36,570 bases of DNA from Gloeophyllum trabeum ATCC 11539 (lineage: Eukaryota; Basidiomycota; Agaricomycetes; Gloeophyllales; Gloeophyllaceae): the NCBI RefSeq assembly GCF_000344685.1, contig NW_006920413.1:2717025-2753594 (forward strand), written 5' to 3'. The position numbers and the translations under genes are program-made. Shown one piece after another: positions 1 to 9,126 of the stretch (position 1 is its first letter; every line of letters starts with the position of its first letter). Below the pieces are notes generated by a model. That model was not told the origin of the DNA. It made no database searches and saw only the letters and a program-made list of their open reading frames with translations.

Positions 1-436
1 GGCTTCAGCGTGGCATGAAGTCACACTGAAGGCTTCAAGATGACTTCAGTCCCACCACTCCACTGACGAAAGGAGTAAACCTACACGAAGTGGGTAAGCC
101 CGCTCGCGTGGTTGACTTCGTGCCCGTGTCGGCCTTGAGACCGGCAGTTGCCGGACTGGAGAGGACGGCCGTCGTCGACGCGGTTTACCACCCTACTGCA
201 GCCAAAATGTGCATCTTTGGTGTCAGACAGAGTCTGTAAGGTTTGTAATTTGTGATAGAAAAGAAACGAGAGACAAAAGCTCAACGTCTGCTGAGTGATT
301 CACCCATTATCTCTCTCAGTTGGCCAAATGAGGGCTGCTGTCTCACACTTCATTGAAGTCTTCAGCGTGACTTCAGCTTCACTTCAGACGGACTGAAGTT
401 TGACAGGCCCCACTTCACGTCACTTCAGCTTCACTT
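1..436. repeat. TGAAGT/ACTTCA short-motif repeat clusters
   Basis: Two blocks rich in the hexamer ACTTCA and its complement TGAAGT, in mixed orientation, lie at about 1-60 and 345-436. The stretch between them has few such motifs. Dense short subterminal repeats around a motif-poor core are common at the ends of hAT-like and non-autonomous DNA transposons, so this may be a small element or the end of one cut by the window edge. No transposase and no clear target duplication are visible. The right block supplies the stop codon of the neighbouring F-box relic. Confidence 0.5.
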
Positions 437-1041
437 AACGAGCAACACTAATGGTTCCGCGCCCCAAGTGAAGCTGCTCAATTTGCGGCCGGTGCTTCAG
501 ACCTTCGAAGATCTGCCAGATGTTAGCAAAAGGTCCAGATGCTGCCTCCAAGCAACCTCTCTTCGCAAGATAAAAGAAGCGCATCTGCGTGCATTTATTG
601 AGCGCCTTGATGTAATGCGGCCGGTAGCTCACATCGTACCCCGGCAGGGGTACATGTTGCAGGTTCGGGCAGAGTTCCAAGAGAGCGATATGTCTCTTTA
701 CCTCGTGAGTAAAGCAGCTGTCCATGAAAAGATCCAAGCGGCGCACAAGGGAAGCGAAGTGTGAGGACTCTTGGAGGGATGGGAGGTTGGTGTTGGATCT
801 ATCTCGAACAGGCACCGAGTGGTAGAATATTTCTCGGGAAACCGTATTCCAATGGCAATTAACACAAGCGGAAGAGAGAGTCATAGAAGGTTGAAATCTT
901 GATCGCTTGTTTGGGGCTGGGAGCCCGTGATTCGTGAGTCGGAATGGGGTCGAAGTCCCGCGAACTGGCATGACACAAAATGTCGTGAAGGATGGAGGAA
1001 ACGAGGTTGTCTGCGAGCGACTTCAGAGTTAACAGAGACAC
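435..1041 (-). pseudogene. Truncated, frameshifted F-box/LRR-type protein relic
   Basis: The minus strand from 1041 reads an F-box-like start (residues resembling LADNLVSSILHDILCHA), then hits a stop near 860. The reading continues one frame over from about 885 to 435 with a segment ending a typical fungal F-box region (HWNTVSREIFYHSV) and an LRR-like part containing RRLDLFM and LELCPNL. The frame change falls where no intron of normal size fits, so it looks like a real frameshift. Basidiomycete members of this family usually run to 400-600 residues, whereas only about 200 codons remain. The reading ends inside the ACTTCA-rich repeat at 351-436, so the 3' part was probably lost when that repeat arrived. 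Intact members are thought to be substrate adaptors of SCF ubiquitin ligases; this copy is probably dead. Confidence 0.55.
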
Positions 1042-1913
1042 TTTGATATGGCGTCAGATGGGTGAATTTGAGGGACGGGCCCTTGACTCGGAGGGTGTTG
1101 AAATATTCCAAGCAAACGGAAGACGAGCGCGTTTGCCCCAGGCGGTCGGTTGCCCGAAGGGCAATCGCGTACCTAGTCTCCCAAAGGCGACCGATTAAAT
1201 GCCTCCCTTATAAGGCAGGTGGAGGGCAGTCGGCATATAACGGTCTGCCGCGGATCGCGCCCCCTTAGTAGGGGTACGCATATTCAACATCACGTGACTA
1301 TTCCCACGGCCACCTCGACAGACTCACCGTTTCGTACCCATGCCATCTCCATGTAGCGAGGGAAAAATATATGATAGGGCAGGAGTACCTGCTGGTCCTG
1401 ATGCAATTTGAGTAGTCTCAGATTTTCTGGCGCTCTCTTTCCGCTGTAGGAGCATTAACTTCGTTCGGTACATGCTGCTGACATCAGCAGCTCCGGCCGT
1501 CCCAAAAGGGGAACATGTTGAAGCTCTACCCTTCAGAGCTCATTTTAAAGACACCACGCTCGGCAGCATACCTCAATATGGCTTAAAAACATATATGTAT
1601 TGCTACTCATTACTTCTACCAGCCCATGGGGGGAATGGATTATTATCAATATGCGCTGGAGCCTATCATGGTACAGAATAGGCTTTATCGGTCGATACGG
1701 CACCCAAAACAGACACTAATTGAGCACAGCTTTGGTGTCACTTCAAAATATGTACCTGAAGCTCATTAATTCTTCTAGAGGGTCGCGACGCGCTGGGGAA
1801 CGCGGTTAATCTGACGATTCCATAACACTAATGAGGTCACGTGATTGGAATATGCGCACCACGCCAAATGCCGCGCGACTAGATGCAGCCTATCGCGTAC
1901 CGTACAACGAGTA

Positions 1914-1936
1914 CTATCATTGGACCAGTAGTGAAT
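1914..1936 (+). repeat. Left terminal inverted repeat of MITE-like element
   Basis: These 23 bases are perfectly complementary to 2319-2341. A short hairpin (GTGAAT, loop AACT, ATTCAC) overlaps the inner edge at 1931-1946. Confidence 0.7.
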
Positions 1937-2318
1937 AACTATTCACTTCCCGTCCCTTTTGTGCACTGGGGGCCTTGTGGCTACCCTATACCTTCGGCAA
2001 TTTTTCTCTGTAATGATAAATGTCTGTAGATGCCATGTTCAAGTTTGTATGTGGAACGCAGGGGTGGTCATCGTTCAGGATTTAAAACTGTCTTGCATCT
2101 CCGAGCTCTAAGCGTGACAGAGCGTGACCGCACAGCCCTATTGTGACACGTGTGACATCTTATTCACTTCCCGTCCCCTTACGCCGTACAACCTCTACGC
2201 CCTCTGGAAAAATCTGAGAAATTTGCAGAGGGTATAGAATAGTATCTGAACCATTCACACCAATTTTGGGGTACGTGCAATCAGAGGAAGATGACTCAAC
2301 TAGGGAACAGTTCAAATC

Positions 2319-2341
2319 ATTCACTACTGGTCCAATGATAG
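2319..2341 (-). repeat. Right terminal inverted repeat of MITE-like element
   Basis: Exact inverted partner of 1914-1936. Confidence 0.7.
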
Positions 2342-2703
2342 ATACAGCGACTATATACGAGTTCCGCATAAACATTCACCCGCAACAGCCGCCTACGGCG
2401 GCCCTGTCCTATCGCGCGCGAGCTCGCAAGCTTGACCGATTACCCCGAAATTCCAACAGAGGGCGGCAGGATAGTTGAATTTTGGAGGAGTAGTTGCTGA
2501 GAATCGGGACAGCATCATTAACGCGAAGCGTGGGAACCCCCAGAGATCCTGCCACAAAGTGTGCCAAACCGAGCCAAATAACAAAGTAACACTAACTGGG
2601 GTGCGCTCCCGCCGGTGGCCAAGCGTACATGAAAAGCCAATTCCATAACAACATAGATACCCGTGGAACACCACCACCCTATAACCCACCCTCGAACCTG
2701 AGA

Positions 2704-5064
2704 TCACCCTTCCACCGCCCGTCTCCGCACCAATAAAGGCATCCCGGGGGCGTCCTCCCCCTTCACATGCGGCGACTGCGTGAAGCTGAGCGACCACTCG
2801 ACCGTCTTGCCCGTCGGCGAGAACTCGAACGACTCGATGAGCACCGAGAGGACTACCTCTGCCACGAAGGACGATCTTAGTAAGTATGTGGCAGGCAGAC
2901 GGACGCGGCACGTACTCAGCTCCAACAACGCGTACCGAAACCCGATGCACGCTCTCGGGCCTGCACCGAAGGACAGCCTGCAAAGTCGGTCACTTATGAG
3001 ATGCGTACCTGTATAGCCCGAAGAGCCTAGTATACTTACAGCGAACTCCAGACACTCGGCACCTTCACGCCGCCCCGCCTCTCCGCCCGCTCGGGGAGTA
3101 ACCAGCGGTCGATATTAAACTCCTCCGCGTCTGCGCCCCAGAGTGCCTTGTCGCGGTTGACACCGTGCACGGACATAATCACCGTCGTGCCCTTCAGCAC
3201 GGGGACGCTAGTCGCTTGTTTCCCGGTGCTCGTTGTGAGGGGCGAGGCGAGCGGGATGGATATGTCTACATGGGAGCTATAGATGTAAAATAATCACAAT
3301 CAGTAAGGAGTACAACTGTGTGTATACGAGGAGTCAGAGGGACTGACGTCCTGTCGAACCACGTCACCGGGGGGTACCTGCGCATCTTCGTTTCAGTCGC
3401 CCCGGCAACAGTCGCGGGGAGGGGGAGCTCACAGTCTCAGCACCTCCTGGCACACGGCGCCGAGACACCGCAGCCCGTGCAGCGTCTCATAGTCCAGATG
3501 CCCATGCTCGACGCCCCGGGTCTGCTTGGCATCCGCGATCTCCGCGCGCAGACGTCGCTGGAGGTCCGGGCGCGTGGACAGCACCTGCAGGGTGCGGCAC
3601 AGGGCACCGGAGGTTGTATCTAGGCCTGCGAAGATGAGGCCTCTGTGGATGCGACAACGTTTTGTTTAGTGTATTCTGTGAAAGGTGAGCGGGGACGGAG
3701 CGCGCACCCCATCTGCGCGGCGAGCTCCTCATCCGTGAGCCGCGAGTCCACGTCCGCGTTTTCGTTCGCAGCAACTTACACACAGTCAGCACCCTCCTCG
3801 CCTCCTTGACCATGACTTACTAGCCAAGCTGATCACGTCCCTGCCCCCGCCCTCGCTCTCCCCCACCGCCACCTTCTCCCTTACCTTTCGTTTCTTGTCG
3901 CGGTACACGCTCCACGCGGTACGGTCCATCACGTCAATGATGCGCCGGAACCTCTGCACTGCCGGCCAGGGGACGAAACGGACGAGAAACCGCCGTAACT
4001 GGCTGGGACCGAGGTGGTGGAGGTAGGGGAGGAGGGGGACGATCGGGGTCAGGCTCGTCAGGGTGGGTCTGAGGGAAACGGAAATCTGTTGACAGAAAAT
4101 GGAGATTGGAAGGAGGGCGAGCGTACAGGAGACCCTTGGCCGCAGTGGTGTACGCATTCTTGGAGCCGTCGAGTGCGCCGAAGCGGTAGCCTGCACCGCC
4201 GATGCCGATGAGGTCGAGCGCGGCACGGGACGTCCATTCCAGGATGTTGATCTCGCGCTCGGCGTCTGGTGGAAGTTCGCCCTCCAAGCAATCTCGGAGC
4301 TGCATTACAGGGAGGAGGATAGTGAGATCTAAGGATCAAAATGGGCTCTGCGGGTCGTGTGAGGTACCTTGTGAGCGATGGAGAAGAAGACTCCTGTGAG
4401 TTCCCGGATGTTGTGCGAGCTGAAAATGGGGTTCAGCATTCTGCGTAGGCGTTTGTGCTGTCGGCCTGCGCGATTCGTTTAGTATAACAACTTATAGTTG
4501 CAATATACATGTTTTTTCGCGCACCTTGGGCGCCGATGATGCCAGGGCCGAATATGAGAGTAGCAATGGTATCATATTCCCTTCACGTAGTAGCGAGAGT
4601 GAAACGTGAGTGATCAACATACCGCTGGTTTCAATGCTGCTTACTCGGTGTGACGGAAGGTATCAGAATCATTTAGTATCGTCGATATGGCGGCGCAGTC
4701 TGAGGTAAAGATCTGCTTCTCCTGTTAATAGCCATAGTAAGATCATACTTTATAACGTACGAATCGATTGCAGCGACATCACGAAGCTCACCCCAAGTAA
4801 TCCATGCACCTGAAATATACTTCCGTACTCTTTCATGAACTTTTCATGATACTCCATACCCCCGGCACTGAATATCTGTCCCAGATTTCCGGCTAAGAGA
4901 GACGCAGGAGGAGGACCTGGAAGGATATTCGACCATATCGTGTGATGTGCACGTCTCTCGATAGCGCGCACGATCAGCCAAGCACTGGACACGAGCACAA
5001 TCACAGTGAGCACCGAAGCCAGGACCATCGGGCAAACGACTGTGGGGGGAAACGGTGCGAACAT
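2704..5064 (-). CDS. Cytochrome P450 monooxygenase, 12 exons, apparently intact
   Basis: Joining 5064-4792, 4721-4645, 4580-4525, 4465-4368, 4299-4127, 4068-3821, 3774-3708, 3642-3433, 3377-3348, 3276-3040, 2977-2916 and 2858-2704 gives 561 aa with no break. An N-terminal membrane anchor (about residues 8-31) is followed by a proline hinge (LPGPPP). Further on are the I-helix oxygen-binding motif AGLDTTS (336-342), the K-helix ExxR (E397-R400), the NIDRW region and the heme-binding loop FGAGPRACIG with Cys500. Family members are ER-anchored heme enzymes using electrons from P450 reductase; the substrate cannot be told from sequence. The layout resembles Agaricomycete microsomal P450 families; the exact CYP family is not assigned. 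An in-frame upstream ATG at 5112 would add 16 residues; the 5064 start puts the anchor at the usual place. Exon 9 is only 30 nt. No other biosynthetic genes lie beside it. Confidence 0.88.
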
Positions 5065-5221
5065 CGCTGCTAGGCTAGTCTCGCATTGTAAATGGGGCAA
5101 GTCAGGCGCCAAACTTTATTACGGAACGTCCTCGACTGCGAGGAGGGCATACCTCGGGGTGGCAATCACGATCAGAAACGCGGGGTTTGCGGGGAACGCT
5201 TGTGAGCACCGGAAATTTAGA

Positions 5222-5300
5222 AGTGGCGAATTCCGTGGCGAAACGTGGCGAAATGGCGAAGTGGCGACATCCAAGGGCCGTGGCGAAGTGGTGGCGAAGT
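5222..5300 (+). repeat. GTGGCGAA-rich cluster upstream of the P450
   Basis: The octamer GTGGCGAA or a one-base variant occurs about seven times in 79 bp, separated by 0-12 bases. It begins about 160 bp upstream of the chosen P450 start and so lies in the promoter or 5' leader. It could be the subterminal repeat of a DNA transposon or a regulatory-site cluster. Inverted matches lie at about 5583-5905. Confidence 0.55.
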
Positions 5301-6122
5301 CGGACGAAATTGAGTCGTTCCTCCTCTGGTACCCACAGCTCTGCGCGTATGCGCATGCATGTGTAAGTTACCTGAGTTCCAGGGTATTCGTGGTACGTAC
5401 ACTTTCACAACAGAGTGTGTATCACTAGAATAAGTTGTATAACAGGTTATGGTACCAATATTGATATATCGATACTCTTTCATGGCTATCTTTCGTCGGT
5501 TGGCATATAAGGGGGGTATGGATATAAGGTGTACAAAAGATAGTCGCCTAATAAAGTACAAGCCTACTAGTACGAGTGTGAGGGTCGCCACTGAGTACAA
5601 AGAACTCTTCAAGGCTTCGCCACTGGCAGCGGTTCACCAAGTTCGCGTTTACGTTCCGAGTCCAAAGGTTGAGTTGGGCACTCAGCCGACTGAAGCATTT
5701 TGAACGATTATACTCAGACATTACTCTTCACATGGTTGTGTTCCCGTTCATTCCTGCTGAACACGCATTTCTCTGGCATCACTCTTGCGTTTACGCTCCG
5801 TTCCAGACTCCGTGTGGGGCAGACCTTTCGGAGGCTTATCACTGTCAGGAGGCGCTACTTAGTTTTGCCACGCTTCGCCATTTTCCCGTGCTAGATCGCC
5901 ACGCTCCGAGCTCGTGGAATCGTACGCGATCGGAGTCGACTTGACCTGCAAGCTCTACACGCTCGCCTTTGTTCACGAATCGCTCATGACGATTAGGACT
6001 GTTTGTATTTATTTCACGCCTTTCTAACGACCTTTACGACCGCGACAATCCTGAGATCTTCTAAGCCGGTGCGCGCGGAGGAGGCTTTACTATAACCTGG
6101 CCTCTAACTCGTCTATCCAAGC
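5301..6122. other. Divergent intergenic region, P450 / coiled-coil gene
   Basis: This holds the 5' flank of the P450 (minus) and of the coiled-coil gene (plus). Apart from the inverted octamers above, it shows an AT-rich patch around 5440-5560 and no supported gene. Confidence 0.5.
5583..5905 (-). repeat. Inverted TTCGCCAC-type motifs, partner of the 5222-5300 cluster
   Basis: Reverse-complement versions of the octamer occur near 5583, 5619, 5868-5884 and 5895. Together with 5222-5300 they suggest a non-autonomous element of about 680 bp with motif-rich ends facing each other. No exact long terminal repeat or target duplication was found. Confidence 0.4.
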
Positions 6123-8591
6123 ATGGACGACAGCGACACTCCCCCTTCGCCGCTATCCAAACTCCCCCGAATAGACTCTCTAGACCGCCTGCGTCGAGTT
6201 GCTACTGGGCGCGCCCGCGAACGCACCTCCAAGGACTATGCAGGCCTCTCCGCCCGCGACCTCGCGCGCATGCTCATCAAGGAGCAGAAACTCAACCAGA
6301 CACTCGAGGCGTCCAACTCCTCCCTGACCAGCCAGCTCACGCTCGAGTCCGAGCGCGCCGACACCGCCGAGCGCCGCTCCCGCGACCTGCTGCTGAAGGT
6401 CAAGGTGCTGAACGAGGAGAAGCTCGTCGCGCAGCGCGAGGCAGCCGCCGCGAAGGAGGAGCTCAGGCTGTACAAGGCGCAGCTGCACAACGCCCAGCAG
6501 GAGATCTTCCGCGCGCAGGCCGTCCTCGACGAGCTCGAGCAGGCGCGCGTTTCCGCGGAGGACTCGGCCGCGAAGGCTCGCACGAGGGCGCGGAAGTTGA
6601 GGGAAGAAAGCATGGTCGAGCGCGCGCGGCAGGAGGGCCGGATGGAGGGCTACCAGGAGGGCCTGCGTAGTGGGCGCGACGCGGGCTTCGAGGACGGCAG
6701 GTTCGTCGGCTACGACGAGGGGCGGGAGCTGTCCCAGCGCGCGTTCGAGAGCGCGCTGGGAGACGCGCTGGAAGAGGAGACCCCCGCCGCGCTCGGGTCC
6801 ATACGAAACCTCCCAGACCCCGGCCCCGATCCCGAGCGCGAATCCGAGCCCATGCCCATGCCCGCCCCTCCTCCGCAGCCCCGGCCCCCGACGCAGTACT
6901 ACCGCCGCCCCGGGTCGCCCTCGCGCACGCCCGTCCCCGACCCCCGCCCGCCCATGTCGCCGCGGCACCCCGAGAACCCCATCCCGCCTGACAACTACAT
7001 CCCCACTGTCTCCCCGCACGACTCGCGCATCCGCCTGCCCCCGCCGCACGAGATGTCGCGCACGCCCGGGACACCCGCGCCACCGCTCCCCCCGGAGCCC
7101 GAGGAGATCCGATACATTCCGCCGCCCGCCACGCCCAGCGCGCCTACCTTCGCGCAGACTCGCCACGGCCGTAGCGAGTCTCTCACTCAGAGCCGCCCGC
7201 CGCGCGTGCGCCGCCGCTCGTCGCCCGACTCGCAGAGCACGACGATCTCGCAGTTCGGGCTCGTGAACGAGAGCCCGCAGCACACCAACATGCCGGAGCC
7301 GGTGGTCATGCCTCAGCCTCAGGCGCGCGAGACGGGCCCCGGATATCTGAGGGAGCGCAAAGATAGCGGGCTGAGCGTTATTCCGGAGGTATTGAGCGGC
7401 GCGACGAGTCCTGCGCCCAGTTACATTGTAAGTTGATGGATCACTGCGCGGTACATGTGGCTGATCAAGTCGTGATTGTCTAATGCAGAATCGGACACCG
7501 GAGGGGACGCAGTATATGCCGACGCCTATGACCGTCCCCGCGCCCCAGCCGCCGCCCCCGACATCCTCTTTTCAGCCTCCTACGTCGAACTACCAACAAT
7601 CGCGCAATTCGCAGTCTACCTCCTCGGAAGAGGCAGGTCGACAAAGCAGGGCCAGCAGGCGCAGCAGCACGCGCCGCTCCGCGACCCCCGCGCAAGCCGA
7701 GCCCGCGCGCAACTCCGTCTCCTCGGGCAACTCCGTGCCCGACATCACCATCGTCCCTCCCGTACGTCCCCTCCCGCCGTGACTGTGAGTAATCGAGAGT
7801 CCGCTCACGCTGTCATGATTGCTTTCCTACAGTCCCGCCCAGCGTCTAACAGGTCTCTTCAGTCACAGGCGCGCAACCTCCTCTCCCCGCGGGACGCCGC
7901 CGAATCCCGGCCCCTACCACCCATCGCGGACGACGAGCCGCCCGCTCCGCCGAGCTACGCCAGCGCGCGCCCGATGCCCGGCGCCACGCCCGTCTCCATG
8001 GGTCCCATCGTGCTCCCCAACGGCCAGCTGTTCACCCCGACCGAGGTGATCCCGACGCCCGCCGCGGGGAACGCCAGTCTCCCGTCAGGCCCAGGCAACA
8101 CCGTGCCCTTCCCGAGCGGCTCCGGGTCGGGGATGCCCCCGCCGGCGGTGTACATGATGCACGAGGACCAGGGGCTCGCGGAGGGCGAGAAGCCCGTGAT
8201 CCCCGAGGGGTACTCGGCCGCAGGCAGGCTGCCGGGCACGCGCCGCGACTCGTCGTCGACGTCGACGACGACGGATACGCAGTCCTCCGGGTTCTCGAAC
8301 GACACGCTGAGCACGCCGCCACCGCGCGGTAAGAAGGGCAAGGCGGCGAAGAAGAGCCGGGCGAGCACGTCGACATCTGGGTATACTGCGGCGGGCGTGC
8401 CGCTGCCGCCGTCGACGATCGGCTCGTCGACGCCGCATACGACGACGAGTTTCTATGCGCAGACGCCCGGCCGGGGATGGGGCGCGAATGCGAATACGAA
8501 CGCTGGTATGACTCCGAAAGCTGGCAATAGACCTCTTTCTTATGTCACGGACAGGAGCTTGGGGATGAACGGATTCATGAGGACTAATTGA
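6123..8591 (+). CDS. Coiled-coil, proline-rich protein with a G-x3 repeat segment
   Basis: Exons 6123-7427, 7489-7761 and 7833-8591 join in phase 0 to a 778-aa protein. Residues about 50-170 are a heptad-rich coiled coil (acidic, Ala/Glu/Arg). Residues 172-200 then carry eight glycines at exact four-residue spacing (G172, 176, 180, 184, 188, 192, 196, 200), a pattern like the deca-GX3 helix of Yae1-type proteins. The rest is Pro/Ser-rich and probably disordered, with a basic KKGKAAKK patch late in the protein. The start ATG follows AAGC and is the first in frame. I do not recognise the protein as a named family; a scaffold-like or adaptor role is inference only. It converges on the ankyrin gene, their coding ends 535 bp apart. 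The first donor is GTAAGT; the second is GTACGT. Confidence 0.8.
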
Positions 8592-9126
8592 GGGTGGACG
8601 CGCCTCAAGCAGTCGCTGTCATTATTCGGACCGGTAGAGAAATCAGGGTAGAGACAAGCCACCCTCCCTAGCTCAAATTTTGACATCTCTTGGGTAACCG
8701 CTCTGTAAGTTTATTATATATATTGTAGAACTTACCCTCCCGTTGTACCATACTATTCTTGTCAATTCGTGTTGTGCACCGCTATTCTGTAGTGCTCCTC
8801 ATGCTCTCAATGCAATGCTCTGGTGATTCTCTGCGGAAATCTGATCTTTGTAGACTTGGTTCAAGTTCAGAATACAGTGGATAACATACATGCGCTGGCT
8901 GAAGCCGAAAGAGCGACAATACAGGTAGGCATACAACAACATCACATCATACATACGTCGATACACAGGAAGGACAGAATGTTCGAGGATAAGAATAACA
9001 ATTGCTGGATGATGACAAGAAAGCACAGTCGAGCGTAGAGTGTGGCGAGCCTCAATCGCCAACCGTAAGAATGTATGTCCATGCGTCCTCCGGACGACCA
9101 AGAAGAAACGTTTACACGATGACCCC
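8592..9126. other. Convergent 3' intergenic region
   Basis: Both flanking genes end here. An AT-rich run (TTATTATATATATTG, about 8710) could serve 3'-end formation for the plus-strand gene. No reading frame is supported. Confidence 0.4.

Larger units (their letters stand above)
1914..2341. mobile_element. MITE-like element, 428 bp, 23-bp perfect terminal inverted repeats
   Basis: Bases 1914-1936 (beginning CTATCATTGG) are the exact reverse complement of 2319-2341 (ending CCAATGATAG). The 428-bp unit has no coding capacity, as expected of a miniature inverted-repeat transposable element. A 17-bp direct repeat (TATTCACTTCCCGTCCC) occurs at 1940-1956, just inside the left end, and again at 2161-2177. 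If the outermost bases are trimmed, a TA dinucleotide flanks both ends, which would fit a Tc1/mariner-type target duplication, but the boundary is ambiguous because the ends are themselves palindromic. No cognate transposase is present. Confidence 0.65.
1042..2703. other. Gene-free stretch between F-box relic and P450
   Basis: No reading frame here resembles a known protein. The stretch holds the MITE-like element at 1914-2341, two CACGTG boxes (near 1291 and 1838), and otherwise unremarkable AT-richer DNA. The segment 2342-2703 is the 3' flank of the P450 gene. Confidence 0.6.

Noticed and set aside
2393..2983. 196-codon minus-strand frame at the P450 3' end
   Set aside because: It is the wrong frame over the heme-binding exon; the correct frame contains FGAGPRACIG and ends at 2704.
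6180..7283. 367-codon minus-strand open frame
   Set aside because: It is antisense to the coiled-coil gene; its Arg/Gly/Ala-rich composition is what G/C-rich third positions on the other strand produce.
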